The notes beneath the pieces are model-generated. The model saw only the letters and a list, made by a program, of their open reading frames with translations. It ran no database searches and was not told the origin of the DNA. Shown here one piece after another: positions 1 to 6,414 of a stretch of DNA of 10,907 nucleotides; within the stretch, counting starts at the first letter, position 1; every line of letters starts with the position of its first letter. This stretch comes from an uncultured Lachnospiraceae bacterium (GTDB taxonomy: Bacteria; Bacillota; Clostridia; Lachnospirales; Lachnospiraceae), in contig CANPZR010000062.1 in assembly GCA_947589175.1 (NCBI GenBank), positions 1-10,907 of the forward strand. Reading direction: 5' to 3'. Made by a program: the position numbers and the translations under genes.

Positions 1-725
1 TGCAGAAGCTGGGCGCCTTTGAATCTGTGCTCAATGGATTTCTTCGCAGGAGCAATGTCGATGTTTATGTGACGGGCCGTAATTCTAAATTTTTGTCGAA
101 GGACATACTGACCGAGTTTGAAGGCAGGGGAGATGAAATCCATGTGCTCCCCTTGTCTTTTTCGGAATATTATGCCTTTAAGCAGGGGGATAAAAGTCAG
201 GCGTATGACGATTATTCGGTGTACGGCGGACTTCCGGCAGCGGCTCTTATGGCGACGGAAGAACAAAAGACAAATTACCTGATTTCCCAGATGAAGAATG
301 TGTACCTTCGAGATATCATAATCCGATACTCGGTGCAGGACGAAACGGCGCTTTCGGAAGTAATTGATGTAATTGCATCAGGCATCTCCACACTTACAAA
401 TCCGAGAAAAATTGCAAGCACGATGAATTCAGTTCATGGGACGGCTACTTGTGACGCAACGGTAGATCGATATATTGGGTATGCGGAAGACGCTTTTTTG
501 ATTAACCGTGTAAAGAGATATAATGTCAAAGGAAGAAAATATATCGGCACGTCTTATAAAATATATTTTGAAGATGAGGCGGATGCTATGCCGAATGGAT
601 TATCTGTCAGTATGGGGGAAATCAAGGCTGATTATCTTACGAGGAAACTGACAGAAGCTTTCGTGGATAAGGTTCTTGTCTGTCTAGGACAAACGATAGA
701 GATACGGTGGATATTTAAGAAGTGA
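1..725 (+). pseudogene. DUF4143-type AAA ATPase, 3' part, fused to a recombinase-like tail
   Basis: The reading frame is already open at the left edge, so the start and the Walker A/B half lie outside. What is visible matches the second half of AAA_14/DUF4143 ATPases: VYVTGRNSKFLSKDI (sensor region), then LPLSFSEYYAFK, YGGLPAAALM, the YLRDIIIRY helix, and the winged-helix-like DUF4143 start ending in GTSYKIYFED. In this family that last motif continues as VGLRNA followed by a nuclease-like domain of about 150 residues. Here it breaks off near base 575, and about 45 different residues follow (GEIKADYLTRKL, EAFVDKVLV, IEIRWIFKK). That tail resembles the extreme C-terminus of clostridial large serine recombinases. 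The product is therefore a truncated chimera, probably non-functional, left by a deletion or excision of a mobile element. The ATPase identity is firm; the recombinase identity of the tail rests on motif recollection. Confidence 0.7.
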
Positions 726-767
726 TGAAGCGTTGGGGTGTTTGAGGATATCCCAATTATTTTATCT

Positions 768-806
768 GCCCACAGAATTACTTTTGACCCTGTGGGCATC
801 GTTTTT
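768..806 (+). terminator. Intrinsic terminator after the chimeric ATPase
   Basis: GCCCACAG at 768-775 pairs perfectly with CTGTGGGC at 790-797 (8 bp, 14-nt loop). Four bases then precede a run of five T at 802-806. It lies 43 bp after the stop of the chimeric ORF, in the right orientation to end plus-strand transcription. The same hairpin lies just beyond the stop of the minus-strand gene at 805. Read that way it has no T run, so it is a poor terminator in that direction. Confidence 0.7.
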
Positions 807-1131
807 ATGCAACAAGCCGACGGATATTCTTGACGATAGAAGGCTTTCCGGCAGCAATTCCTATGATGGAGAGACTGAGTAGACCGAAGATAACAATGCC
901 CTGCCATACTTCCTGATTATGGCGATTATAATTCTGATCCAGGGCATCAAGTTTTTCCTTCGTGGTCATATCGTCAGCTTCTTCGATGAGCCTTGCTTTA
1001 AGATCATATTTTTCTTTAGAAGTGTGATAAAGGCAATCGGTTGCCTTATTCATACGGTCAGTCACGAATTTGATGCTGGATTCTGTGAGGTTGACGGATA
1101 CCTGGTTTTCAACACAATTGATGTTTGGCAT
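805..1131 (-). CDS. Small single-TM protein of unknown function
   Basis: This is a 108-residue protein I cannot assign to a family. Residues 1-75 are polar, highly charged and probably helical. One hydrophobic segment follows at about 78-95 (GIVIFGLLSLSIIGIAAG), then a short basic tail (K96, K101, R104, R105), so the C-terminus is probably cytoplasmic. There is no signal peptide. Small phage or element-encoded membrane proteins of the XhlA type have a similar layout (polar helix, then C-terminal TM), but I see no specific match. The start is supported by AGAAGAGG ending 9 nt upstream of the ATG and by a promoter at 1211-1239 reading this way. It is transcribed divergently from the regulator at 1276, which suggests a regulated pair, possibly toxin-like with its repressor (inference). 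A longer-looking plus-strand frame over the same bases lacks a ribosome binding site and is taken as its shadow. Confidence 0.7.
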   Translation of the reverse strand: MPNINCVENQVSVNLTESSIKFVTDRMNKATDCLYHTSKEKYDLKARLIEEADDMTTKEKLDALDQNYNRHNQEVWQGIVIFGLLSLSIIGIAAGKPSIVKNIRRLVA

Positions 1132-1183
1132 GGATTAATACCTCTTCTTTCTGTAAGCTTTAGGTTTCAGCAGATAAAGGGAC

Positions 1184-1212
1184 TTGATATCTGCTGTTGT
1201 TTCTGCTATCAT
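1184..1212 (+). promoter_or_regulatory. Putative sigma-A promoter for the HTH regulator
   Basis: TTGATA (1184-1189) and TATCAT (1207-1212) are separated by 17 bp. Transcription would begin near 1219, at the left edge of the palindrome GACA-N4-TGTC, so a protein bound there could block initiation. The regulator ATG follows at 1276. Confidence 0.5.
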
Positions 1213-1239
1213 AATACCAGACAATAATGTCTGTTACAA
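1211..1239 (-). promoter_or_regulatory. Putative sigma-A promoter for the small membrane protein
   Basis: On the minus strand TTGTAA (1239-1234) and TATTAT (1216-1211) are separated by exactly 17 bp. The -10 box overlaps the -10 region of the opposing plus-strand promoter, so the two promoters run through one another. The palindrome at 1220-1231 sits inside the spacer between the -35 and -10 boxes. Confidence 0.5.
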
Positions 1240-1261
1240 CTGACAATAATGATCAATAATG
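1220..1261. promoter_or_regulatory. Operator-like repeat cluster (three CAATAATG boxes)
   Basis: CAATAATG occurs at 1222-1229, 1244-1251 and 1254-1261. The start-to-start distances are 22 and 10 bp, about two turns and one turn of the helix, so all three boxes lie on the same DNA face. The first is part of GACAATAATGTC (1220-1231), an inverted repeat GACA-N4-TGTC. The cluster covers the overlapping promoters and the leader of the neighbouring HTH-like gene, so autoregulation by that protein is the simplest reading (inference). Confidence 0.55.
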
Positions 1262-1275
1262 TCCGGAGCAAGAGG

Positions 1276-1839
1276 ATGGCAAACAAAAAAACAGAGAAGG
1301 TTCAAATAAACAGAGATTGTTTTTTGAGAATAATTAGAGAAAAAGGATATACGGTTGAAAGCCTTGGGAAAGTACCGGAAATAGATAGAAGCGGCAAAAC
1401 GATACAGAGATGTCTGACATCAGGAGAGATGCAGCCGGATCTTCTGGACCGTATTGGTCATTTCCTTAATGTGGATCCAACTTATCTATCTGGAGAATAT
1501 GACCGCAGATTTGAAGAAATGAAGGGCTCGTTAAAGAGTCCGGAACTGACTCACTGTCTATGGATGAAGACTGATAGATTTCCGTATTCCAAGCATGAGA
1601 CAGAGAATATTGATTATGCAGAGTATCTGTTAAATACTCTGCTTATCAATAATATTTCAAAGGAACAGTTCCTGGCATTGGATCCAAAGAAGCGGAGGTC
1701 GCTGCAGTTTGATATCGGCATGGCGCTTCATACAGTAATAAAGCAGTATTTCGATGTTGATTCTCGTGGGTTGGAGATTGATATGGGGATGACAGCGGAG
1801 GGACTTATACTGCTGATGGGGGACTGGATCAAAGATTAA
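1276..1839 (+). CDS. Helix-turn-helix (XRE-like) transcriptional regulator
   Basis: This is a probable DNA-binding repressor of 187 residues. Residues ~8-60 look like a divergent Cro/CI-type HTH: INRDCFLRIIREKGYTVESL, then SGKTIQRCLTSGEMQPDLLDRIGHFL and the typical ending LNVDPTYLSGEYD. The remaining ~125 residues form a mostly helical domain with no family I can name, including LDPKKRRSLQFDIGMALHTVI. I place the start at ATG 1276 because GGAG at 1265-1268 sits 7 nt upstream. An in-frame ATG at 1249 would add nine residues but has no such site. It lies divergent to the small TM gene, with operator-like repeats between them, so it probably controls both. It appears to have had a paralogue just downstream, of which only a stump at 1871 remains. 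Confidence 0.75.
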   Translation: MANKKTEKVQINRDCFLRIIREKGYTVESLGKVPEIDRSGKTIQRCLTSGEMQPDLLDRIGHFLNVDPTYLSGEYDRRFEEMKGSLKSPELTHCLWMKTDRFPYSKHETENIDYAEYLLNTLLINNISKEQFLALDPKKRRSLQFDIGMALHTVIKQYFDVDSRGLEIDMGMTAEGLILLMGDWIKD

Positions 1840-1870
1840 CTGGACATCAAAAAGAAGAGGATTGGGATAT

Positions 1871-1948
1871 ATGCCTAGAAAAAGTAAAAATACATTTAAT
1901 GTTCATAATGACATAATAACAATTATGAGAGAAGAGGGGATCAGCTAA
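1871..1948 (+). pseudogene. N-terminal stump of a second regulator-like gene
   Basis: ATG at 1871 follows AGAAGAGG (1853-1860, 10-nt spacing) and encodes only 25 residues before TAA: MPRKSKNTFNVHNDIITIMR followed by EEGIS. The segment DIITIMREEGIS resembles the first helix of the adjacent HTH-like regulator (LRIIREKGYT). It is best read as the start of a paralogous gene cut off before the HTH. Expression as a short peptide cannot be excluded because the ribosome binding site is intact. Confidence 0.4.
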
Positions 1949-2012
1949 CGCTCACCACATATAGGAGCGATTATTATGATGAAATAATATCACATGATTT
2001 ATTGTTGAGCAT

Positions 2013-2359
2013 ATGAATAATAACCATATGGATTGTAGAATATGCAATCTTGAGTTTATGAAAGGAAATCGAATTGCTCATACGCTATAGTTGTCTTGGA
2101 TGCTGAAGTGATATTAACACAGTATGATCAGGGCTGGGAGGCTCCCGGAGAAAAAACTTGAAAAAATTTGTATCACAGAGTTGACACGAGCGGAATCCGG
2201 AAAGAACTATTTCATGTTGTTTCTGTCACAGAAAATCCGTAGAAAGTTTTCGGGTTCGCCTACAAGTGGGATGCGGCGACGGTCAGCAATATTACAGTTG
2301 ATGATTTGGACAAGGAGAGCTTTTATATATTTCAATTTGTAAATGGAAGGATGAGTTGA
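2013..2359 (+). pseudogene. Decayed ORF of unknown family
   Basis: A coherent protein can be read only by crossing lesions. From ATG 2013, frame 3 gives MNNNHMDCRICNLEFMKGNR and IAHT. At about 2081 the sense moves to frame 2 (YAIVVLDAEVILTQYDQGWE, then APGEKT), which is broken by TGA near 2156. It continues with KNLYHRVDTSGIRKELFHVV and SVTENP, is broken again by TAG at 2240-2242, and ends KVFGFAYKWDAATVSNITVD ... FQFVNGRMS at TGA 2357-2359. The regular amino-acid make-up across two stops and one shift argues for a former gene of about 115 residues. A CxxC pair (CRIC) lies near the N-terminus. I do not recognise the family. The 72-codon frame that overlaps it at 2124-2342 is low-complexity and basic, and is not credible. 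Confidence 0.45.
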
Positions 2360-2370
2360 TAAGATAAATA

Positions 2371-2508
2371 CATCTTTTTTATAACGGAATCAAAGAAATT
2401 TTAATTTCGGCGAGAAATAAAGTCTATCAAACAGCTAATTTTGCAATGGTTGAGGCTTACTGGAATATTGAAAAATCAATCATTGAAGAACAAGGCGGAA
2501 ACAAGTAA
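2371..2508 (+). pseudogene. DUF1016 (YhcG-like) N-terminal fragment
   Basis: The frame ending at TAA 2506-2508 reads FYNGIKEILISARNKVYQTA, then NFAMVEAYWNIEKSIIEEQG and GNK. This is the characteristic first helix pair of DUF1016 proteins (ARNKVYxxxNxxMVEAYWNIG+xIVEEQ). In that family the N-terminal part is followed by a PDDEXK-type nuclease domain. Here the upstream frame is closed by TAA at 2365 with no usable start, and the remaining ~300 residues are missing. The stop lies 14 bp before the helicase ATG. DUF1016 genes commonly sit beside restriction-modification loci, so this is probably debris from an earlier arrangement of the same island. Confidence 0.65.
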
Positions 2509-2522
2509 GGAGATTAGTTCCT

Positions 2523-5500
2523 ATGGAGATATTTGATAACATTACCAAAGTAGTACGGGACGACCTAAAAGAAAGGATAAAACCCAGAAGCAAAGTATCC
2601 ATCGCGGCGGCCTGCTTTTCTATGTATGCGTATAAAGAACTGAAAAACCAGTTAGATAAGGTGGATGAGTTCCGTTTTATTTTCACGTCTCCGACTTTCA
2701 TAAAAGAAAAGGATGAGAAGCAAAAGAGAGAGTTTTACATTCCGCGTCTCAGTCGTGAGAATAGTTTGTATGGTACTGAATTTGAAATTAAACTGCGTAA
2801 TGAAATGACGCAGAAGGCCATCGCAAAAGAGTGTGCTGAGTGGATTCGGAAAAAGGCAACGTTTAAGTCCAATGTTACCGGTGAGAATATGGGCGGATTT
2901 ATGACTGTAAATTCTCCTGCCGAACAGACAGCGTACATGCCCATCAATGGATTTACGACCGTGGATATCGGATGTGAGCGCGGAAATAACAGTTATAATA
3001 TGGTGAACAGCATGGAGGCTCCATTCGCCATACAGTATATGCAGTTGTTTGATTCGCTGTGGAATGATAAAGAAAAGATGCAGGATGTAACGGAGAAGAT
3101 TATCTCTAATATCAGCACGGCATATAATGAAAATTCTCCGGAATTTATTTATTTTATGACATTGTATAATGTATTCAGTGAGTTTCTAGATGATATTTCT
3201 GAGGATGTCCTGCCGAATGAAGCGACAGGCTTTAAGCAGAGTAAGATATGGGACATGTTGTATGATTTCCAGCGAGATGCGGTGCTTGCGATTATCAATA
3301 AACTGGAAAAGTATAATGGCTGCATACTGGCAGACAGCGTAGGCTTGGGAAAGACGTTTACGGCTCTGGCGGTTATTAAATATTACGAAAATCGAAACAA
3401 GACAGTCCTTGTTCTCTGTCCGAAAAAGCTTTCTGAAAACTGGAATACATACAAGGATAACTATGTCAATAATCCGATTGCTTCTGACCGGTTGAATTAT
3501 GATGTTCTGTTCCATACGGATCTGTCACGTAACAGTGGTGTTTCTAATGGACTTGATCTGGAGCGCCTAAACTGGGGTAACTACGACTTGGTCGTAATCG
3601 ACGAATCGCATAATTTTCGCAATGGCGCCGGCACACATGCGAACACGCAGGAGAACCGATATGTGAAGTTGATGGATAAGGTGATTCGTACTGGCGTAAA
3701 GACAAAAGTGCTGATGCTTTCAGCCACTCCGGTCAACAATCGATTCACTGACCTGAAAAATCAACTTGCTATTGCTTATGAGGGAGATTCAGAGTTTATC
3801 AATGAAAAACTGGATACAAAGAAGCCGATTGACGAGATCTTCCGCCAGGCGCAGAAGGCTTTCAATGTATGGAGTAAATTGGAACCGGAAAAGAGGACGA
3901 CGGATGCTCTGCTCAGGACACTTGATTTTGATTTCTTTGAAGTGCTGGATAGTGTAACGATTGCAAGATCCAGACGGCATATAGAGAAGTATTACAATAC
4001 AGAAAAGATTGGCAAATTCCCAGAGCGACTGAAGCCAATCTCAAAGCGGCCAAGCCTGACAGATTTGAATAATGCAATCAACTATAATCAGATTTACGAG
4101 CAGCTGATGCAGCTGACGCTTTGCATTTACACGCCGTCAAATTATATATTTCCGAGTAAATTGTCGAAGTATGTGGACTTGACTCACAATAAAGGGAATA
4201 ACCTTACGCAGAGAGGGCGTGAGCAGGGAATCCAGAGGCTGATGAGCATCAACCTTTTGAAGCGCCTGGAAAGCTCTGTGTATTCTTTTAACCTTACGTT
4301 AAGCAGGATTCGGGACTTTATACAGAAAACGATTGACGCCATTACACAGTTTGAACAGTATGGCGGAGCCGATCTGGATATGTATGAGGCTAACGAAAAC
4401 GATTTTGATATGGAAGATGGGAACACAGATTTCTTCACAGTGGGTAAGAAAGTGAAGATTGATATTGCTGATATGGATTATAAAACCTGGCGCACGGAAC
4501 TTCAGCAGGATGCTGACACATTGGAGCTTCTTACGCTCATGGTAGAGGATATTACGCCTGAGCATGATTTGAAATTACAGTCGCTGTTGCGGCTCATGGA
4601 TGATAAAATGACGAATCCTATCAATGAGGGAAATAAAAAGATACTGATTTTCTCTGCTTTTTCTGATACGGCGGAATATTTGTATGATCAGGTGGCCGGA
4701 TATATGCAAAAGAACTATGGACTGCACACAGCGGTTATCACAGGAAACATTGACGGCAGAACGACGATTAAGGGATTAAAGGCAACGCTGAATAATGTGC
4801 TGACATGTTTCTCTCCCATATCGAAAGGCAGAGATGTTCTTATGCCGGGAAGCACAGAGGAAATAGATGTTTTGATTGCCACAGATTGTATCTCCGAAGG
4901 ACAAAATCTGCAGGATTGTGATTATTTAGTCAATTATGATATTCATTGGAATCCGGTCCGAATTATTCAGCGGTTTGGTCGGATAGATCGTATTGGCAGC
5001 AGGAATCAGTATATTCAACTTGTGAATTTCTGGCCGGATATGACGCTGGACGACTATATTAACTTGAAATCCCGTGTTGAGACCAGGATGAAAATTTCTA
5101 TCATGACTTCGACGGGTGACGATGACCTTATCAATCCTGAAGAAAAGGGCGATCTGGAATACCGTAAGCAACAGCTAAAACGGCTTCAGGATGAAGTGGT
5201 GGATATCGAGGATATGTCCACGGGCATTTCCATCATGGATCTGGGGCTTAATGAATTCCGGCTTGATCTGCTTGAATACATAAAGACTCATGGGGATCTG
5301 GCTAAGAAGCCGAAAGGACTTCATGCTGTGGTATCTGCCACGGAAGAAAATCCGGAAGGCGTGATTTTTGTTCTGCGGAATATCAATAACAATATGAATA
5401 TTGATAACCAGAACCGGATTCATCCGTTCTATATGGTTTATGTCGGAATTGATGGAGAGGTAGTCTGTGACTATCTGAATCCGAAGAAGCTTCTTGATAC

Positions 5501-5753
5501 AGTTAGGTTGCTTTGCCGTGGGGAATCTGAGCCTGTATGGGAGCTTTGTGAGAAGTTTAATAGAGAAACGGATGATGGACGCGACATGGCGGATGTATCA
5601 CAGCTTCTTTCAGATGCAATCAACTCCATCATTGATGTAAAGGAAGAGAGCGACATTGACAGTCTGTTCTCCGCAGGAGGTACTTCCGCACTGATGTCAG
5701 AGATTAAAGGATTGGATGATTTTGAATTAATTTGTTTTCTGGTTGTGAAATGA
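2523..5753 (+). CDS. SNF2/DEAH superfamily 2 helicase of an RM-type defence operon
   Basis: This 1076-residue protein is an ATP-dependent DNA translocase or helicase. Visible motifs are Walker A DSVGLGKT (271-278), box II VVIDESH (DESH 360-363), motif III LSATP (400-403 SATP), motif V TDCISEGQNLQ (from 787) and motif VI QRFGRIDRIGS (from Q816), in the order and spacing of SNF2-type helicases. Residues ~1-220 resemble the phospholipase-D-like N-terminal region found in related helicases (SKVSIAAACFSMYAYKEL; GFTTVDIGCERGNNSYNMV), but no HxK(x4)D catalytic motif is present, so nuclease activity is unlikely. An insertion at ~560-700 with an acidic stretch separates the two RecA lobes. GGAG at 2509-2512 lies 10 nt before the ATG. 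It is the first gene of a run of five same-strand genes; the next starts within 11 bp. Helicase identity is firm. Its role in antiphage defence is inferred from the neighbours. Confidence 0.93.
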   Translation: MEIFDNITKVVRDDLKERIKPRSKVSIAAACFSMYAYKELKNQLDKVDEFRFIFTSPTFIKEKDEKQKREFYIPRLSRENSLYGTEFEIKLRNEMTQKAIAKECAEWIRKKATFKSNVTGENMGGFMTVNSPAEQTAYMPINGFTTVDIGCERGNNSYNMVNSMEAPFAIQYMQLFDSLWNDKEKMQDVTEKIISNISTAYNENSPEFIYFMTLYNVFSEFLDDISEDVLPNEATGFKQSKIWDMLYDFQRDAVLAIINKLEKYNGCILADSVGLGKTFTALAVIKYYENRNKTVLVLCPKKLSENWNTYKDNYVNNPIASDRLNYDVLFHTDLSRNSGVSNGLDLERLNWGNYDLVVIDESHNFRNGAGTHANTQENRYVKLMDKVIRTGVKTKVLMLSATPVNNRFTDLKNQLAIAYEGDSEFINEKLDTKKPIDEIFRQAQKAFNVWSKLEPEKRTTDALLRTLDFDFFEVLDSVTIARSRRHIEKYYNTEKIGKFPERLKPISKRPSLTDLNNAINYNQIYEQLMQLTLCIYTPSNYIFPSKLSKYVDLTHNKGNNLTQRGREQGIQRLMSINLLKRLESSVYSFNLTLSRIRDFIQKTIDAITQFEQYGGADLDMYEANENDFDMEDGNTDFFTVGKKVKIDIADMDYKTWRTELQQDADTLELLTLMVEDITPEHDLKLQSLLRLMDDKMTNPINEGNKKILIFSAFSDTAEYLYDQVAGYMQKNYGLHTAVITGNIDGRTTIKGLKATLNNVLTCFSPISKGRDVLMPGSTEEIDVLIATDCISEGQNLQDCDYLVNYDIHWNPVRIIQRFGRIDRIGSRNQYIQLVNFWPDMTLDDYINLKSRVETRMKISIMTSTGDDDLINPEEKGDLEYRKQQLKRLQDEVVDIEDMSTGISIMDLGLNEFRLDLLEYIKTHGDLAKKPKGLHAVVSATEENPEGVIFVLRNINNNMNIDNQNRIHPFYMVYVGIDGEVVCDYLNPKKLLDTVRLLCRGESEPVWELCEKFNRETDDGRDMADVSQLLSDAINSIIDVKEESDIDSLFSAGGTSALMSEIKGLDDFELICFLVVK

Positions 5754-5763
5754 GGTGACAAAT

Positions 5764-6414
5764 TTGATTGAATTGCCTAAAAGCACAGAGTTTAACAGAC
5801 GAATACCGAAACAGAAGTTTTATGAGAACCTGACAGTATCGCCTGCACTAAAGAGGATATTCATAGATCAGATTAAAGTAATTTATTGGAGAAATAAAAT
5901 CGCTCCGACAACAATGAATCTGGCAGCTGGAGAGACGGTTACGGAGATTGAATTGTTTGAAATCAAGCTAAATGAGCCAAAATTGGATGAATCCGTTCTT
6001 CGCCAGATTGATAAAGAGATACCCTATCATATCGTTTTCTTGCTGGAATATGAGGGCAAATATCAAGCGTGGACGGCGTATAAAGAAGCAGCGATTTCCG
6101 GTAACAATGCTTTTAAGGTAGGAAACTACTATCATACGGACTGGCTGGAGGAATCGGAACTCCCGTTAAAGGTGGATGGTTTGAATGTCGATATAGTATA
6201 TGAGAATTTTGTTCGGCAGATTGCTGGGGATGTGTTGCAGACGGAAAAACAAGAAAGCCTTAAGAATTCTGTTGAGCGAGATAATCAGAGACAGGAGTTG
6301 CGAAAACAGCTTGCTGCTTTGCAAAAGAAGATTCGTAAGGAAAAACAGCTAAATCGACAGATAGAACTAAATGTGGAATTAAAGAAACTTAGAAAGCAGG
6401 TGGAAGAATTATGA
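5764..6414 (+). CDS. DUF4391 domain protein
   Basis: The N-terminus (IELPKSTEFNRRIPKQKFYE, then NLTVSPALKRIFIDQIKVIY) and the middle (EIPYHIVFLLEYEGKYQAWT) match DUF4391 proteins, which sit with SNF2 helicases and type III mod/res genes. Their biochemical role is not established. The last ~60 residues are very rich in K, E, Q and L (RQELRKQLAALQKKIRKEKQ) and should form a coiled coil, suggesting a bridging subunit. I choose TTG 5764 because AGGTG at 5753-5757 lies 6 nt upstream and the product then begins at LIELPKSTEF, where the family normally starts. GTG 5755, three codons earlier, overlaps that site and has nothing in front of it. The start is 10 bp after the helicase stop, and the stop overlaps the next ATG (ATGA at 6411-6414), so translation is probably coupled at the downstream end. 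Confidence 0.82.
   Translation: MIELPKSTEFNRRIPKQKFYENLTVSPALKRIFIDQIKVIYWRNKIAPTTMNLAAGETVTEIELFEIKLNEPKLDESVLRQIDKEIPYHIVFLLEYEGKYQAWTAYKEAAISGNNAFKVGNYYHTDWLEESELPLKVDGLNVDIVYENFVRQIAGDVLQTEKQESLKNSVERDNQRQELRKQLAALQKKIRKEKQLNRQIELNVELKKLRKQVEEL

Noticed and set aside
632..907. 91-codon minus-strand frame across the first terminator
   Set aside because: It covers the terminator hairpin and the end of the chimeric ATPase, has no translation signal, and its composition is that of antisense noise.
919..1227. 102-codon plus-strand frame opposite the small membrane protein
   Set aside because: It has no ribosome binding site, is rich in Cys, Phe and Ile as antisense frames often are, and runs through the promoter region. 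The minus-strand gene has a good site and a sensible TM protein.
1949..1969. Small inverted repeat CGCTC/GAGCG after the regulator stump
   Set aside because: It has a 5-bp stem with an 11-nt loop and no T run; too weak to call a terminator.
2276..2334. Possible promoter for the helicase operon in the decayed ORF
   Set aside because: Hexamer pairs such as TTGATG with TTTTAT at 17 bp can be picked, but the -10 match is poor and AT-rich DNA offers many equivalents.
2124..2342. 72-codon plus-strand frame in the decayed region
   Set aside because: Its composition is Arg/Lys/Ser-rich. The neighbouring frame reads as a coherent protein through two stops, so this is a by-product of the pseudogene.
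3186..3515. 109-codon and similar minus-strand frames inside the helicase gene
   Set aside because: They are antisense shadows of a clearly coding, motif-bearing gene, without start signals of their own.
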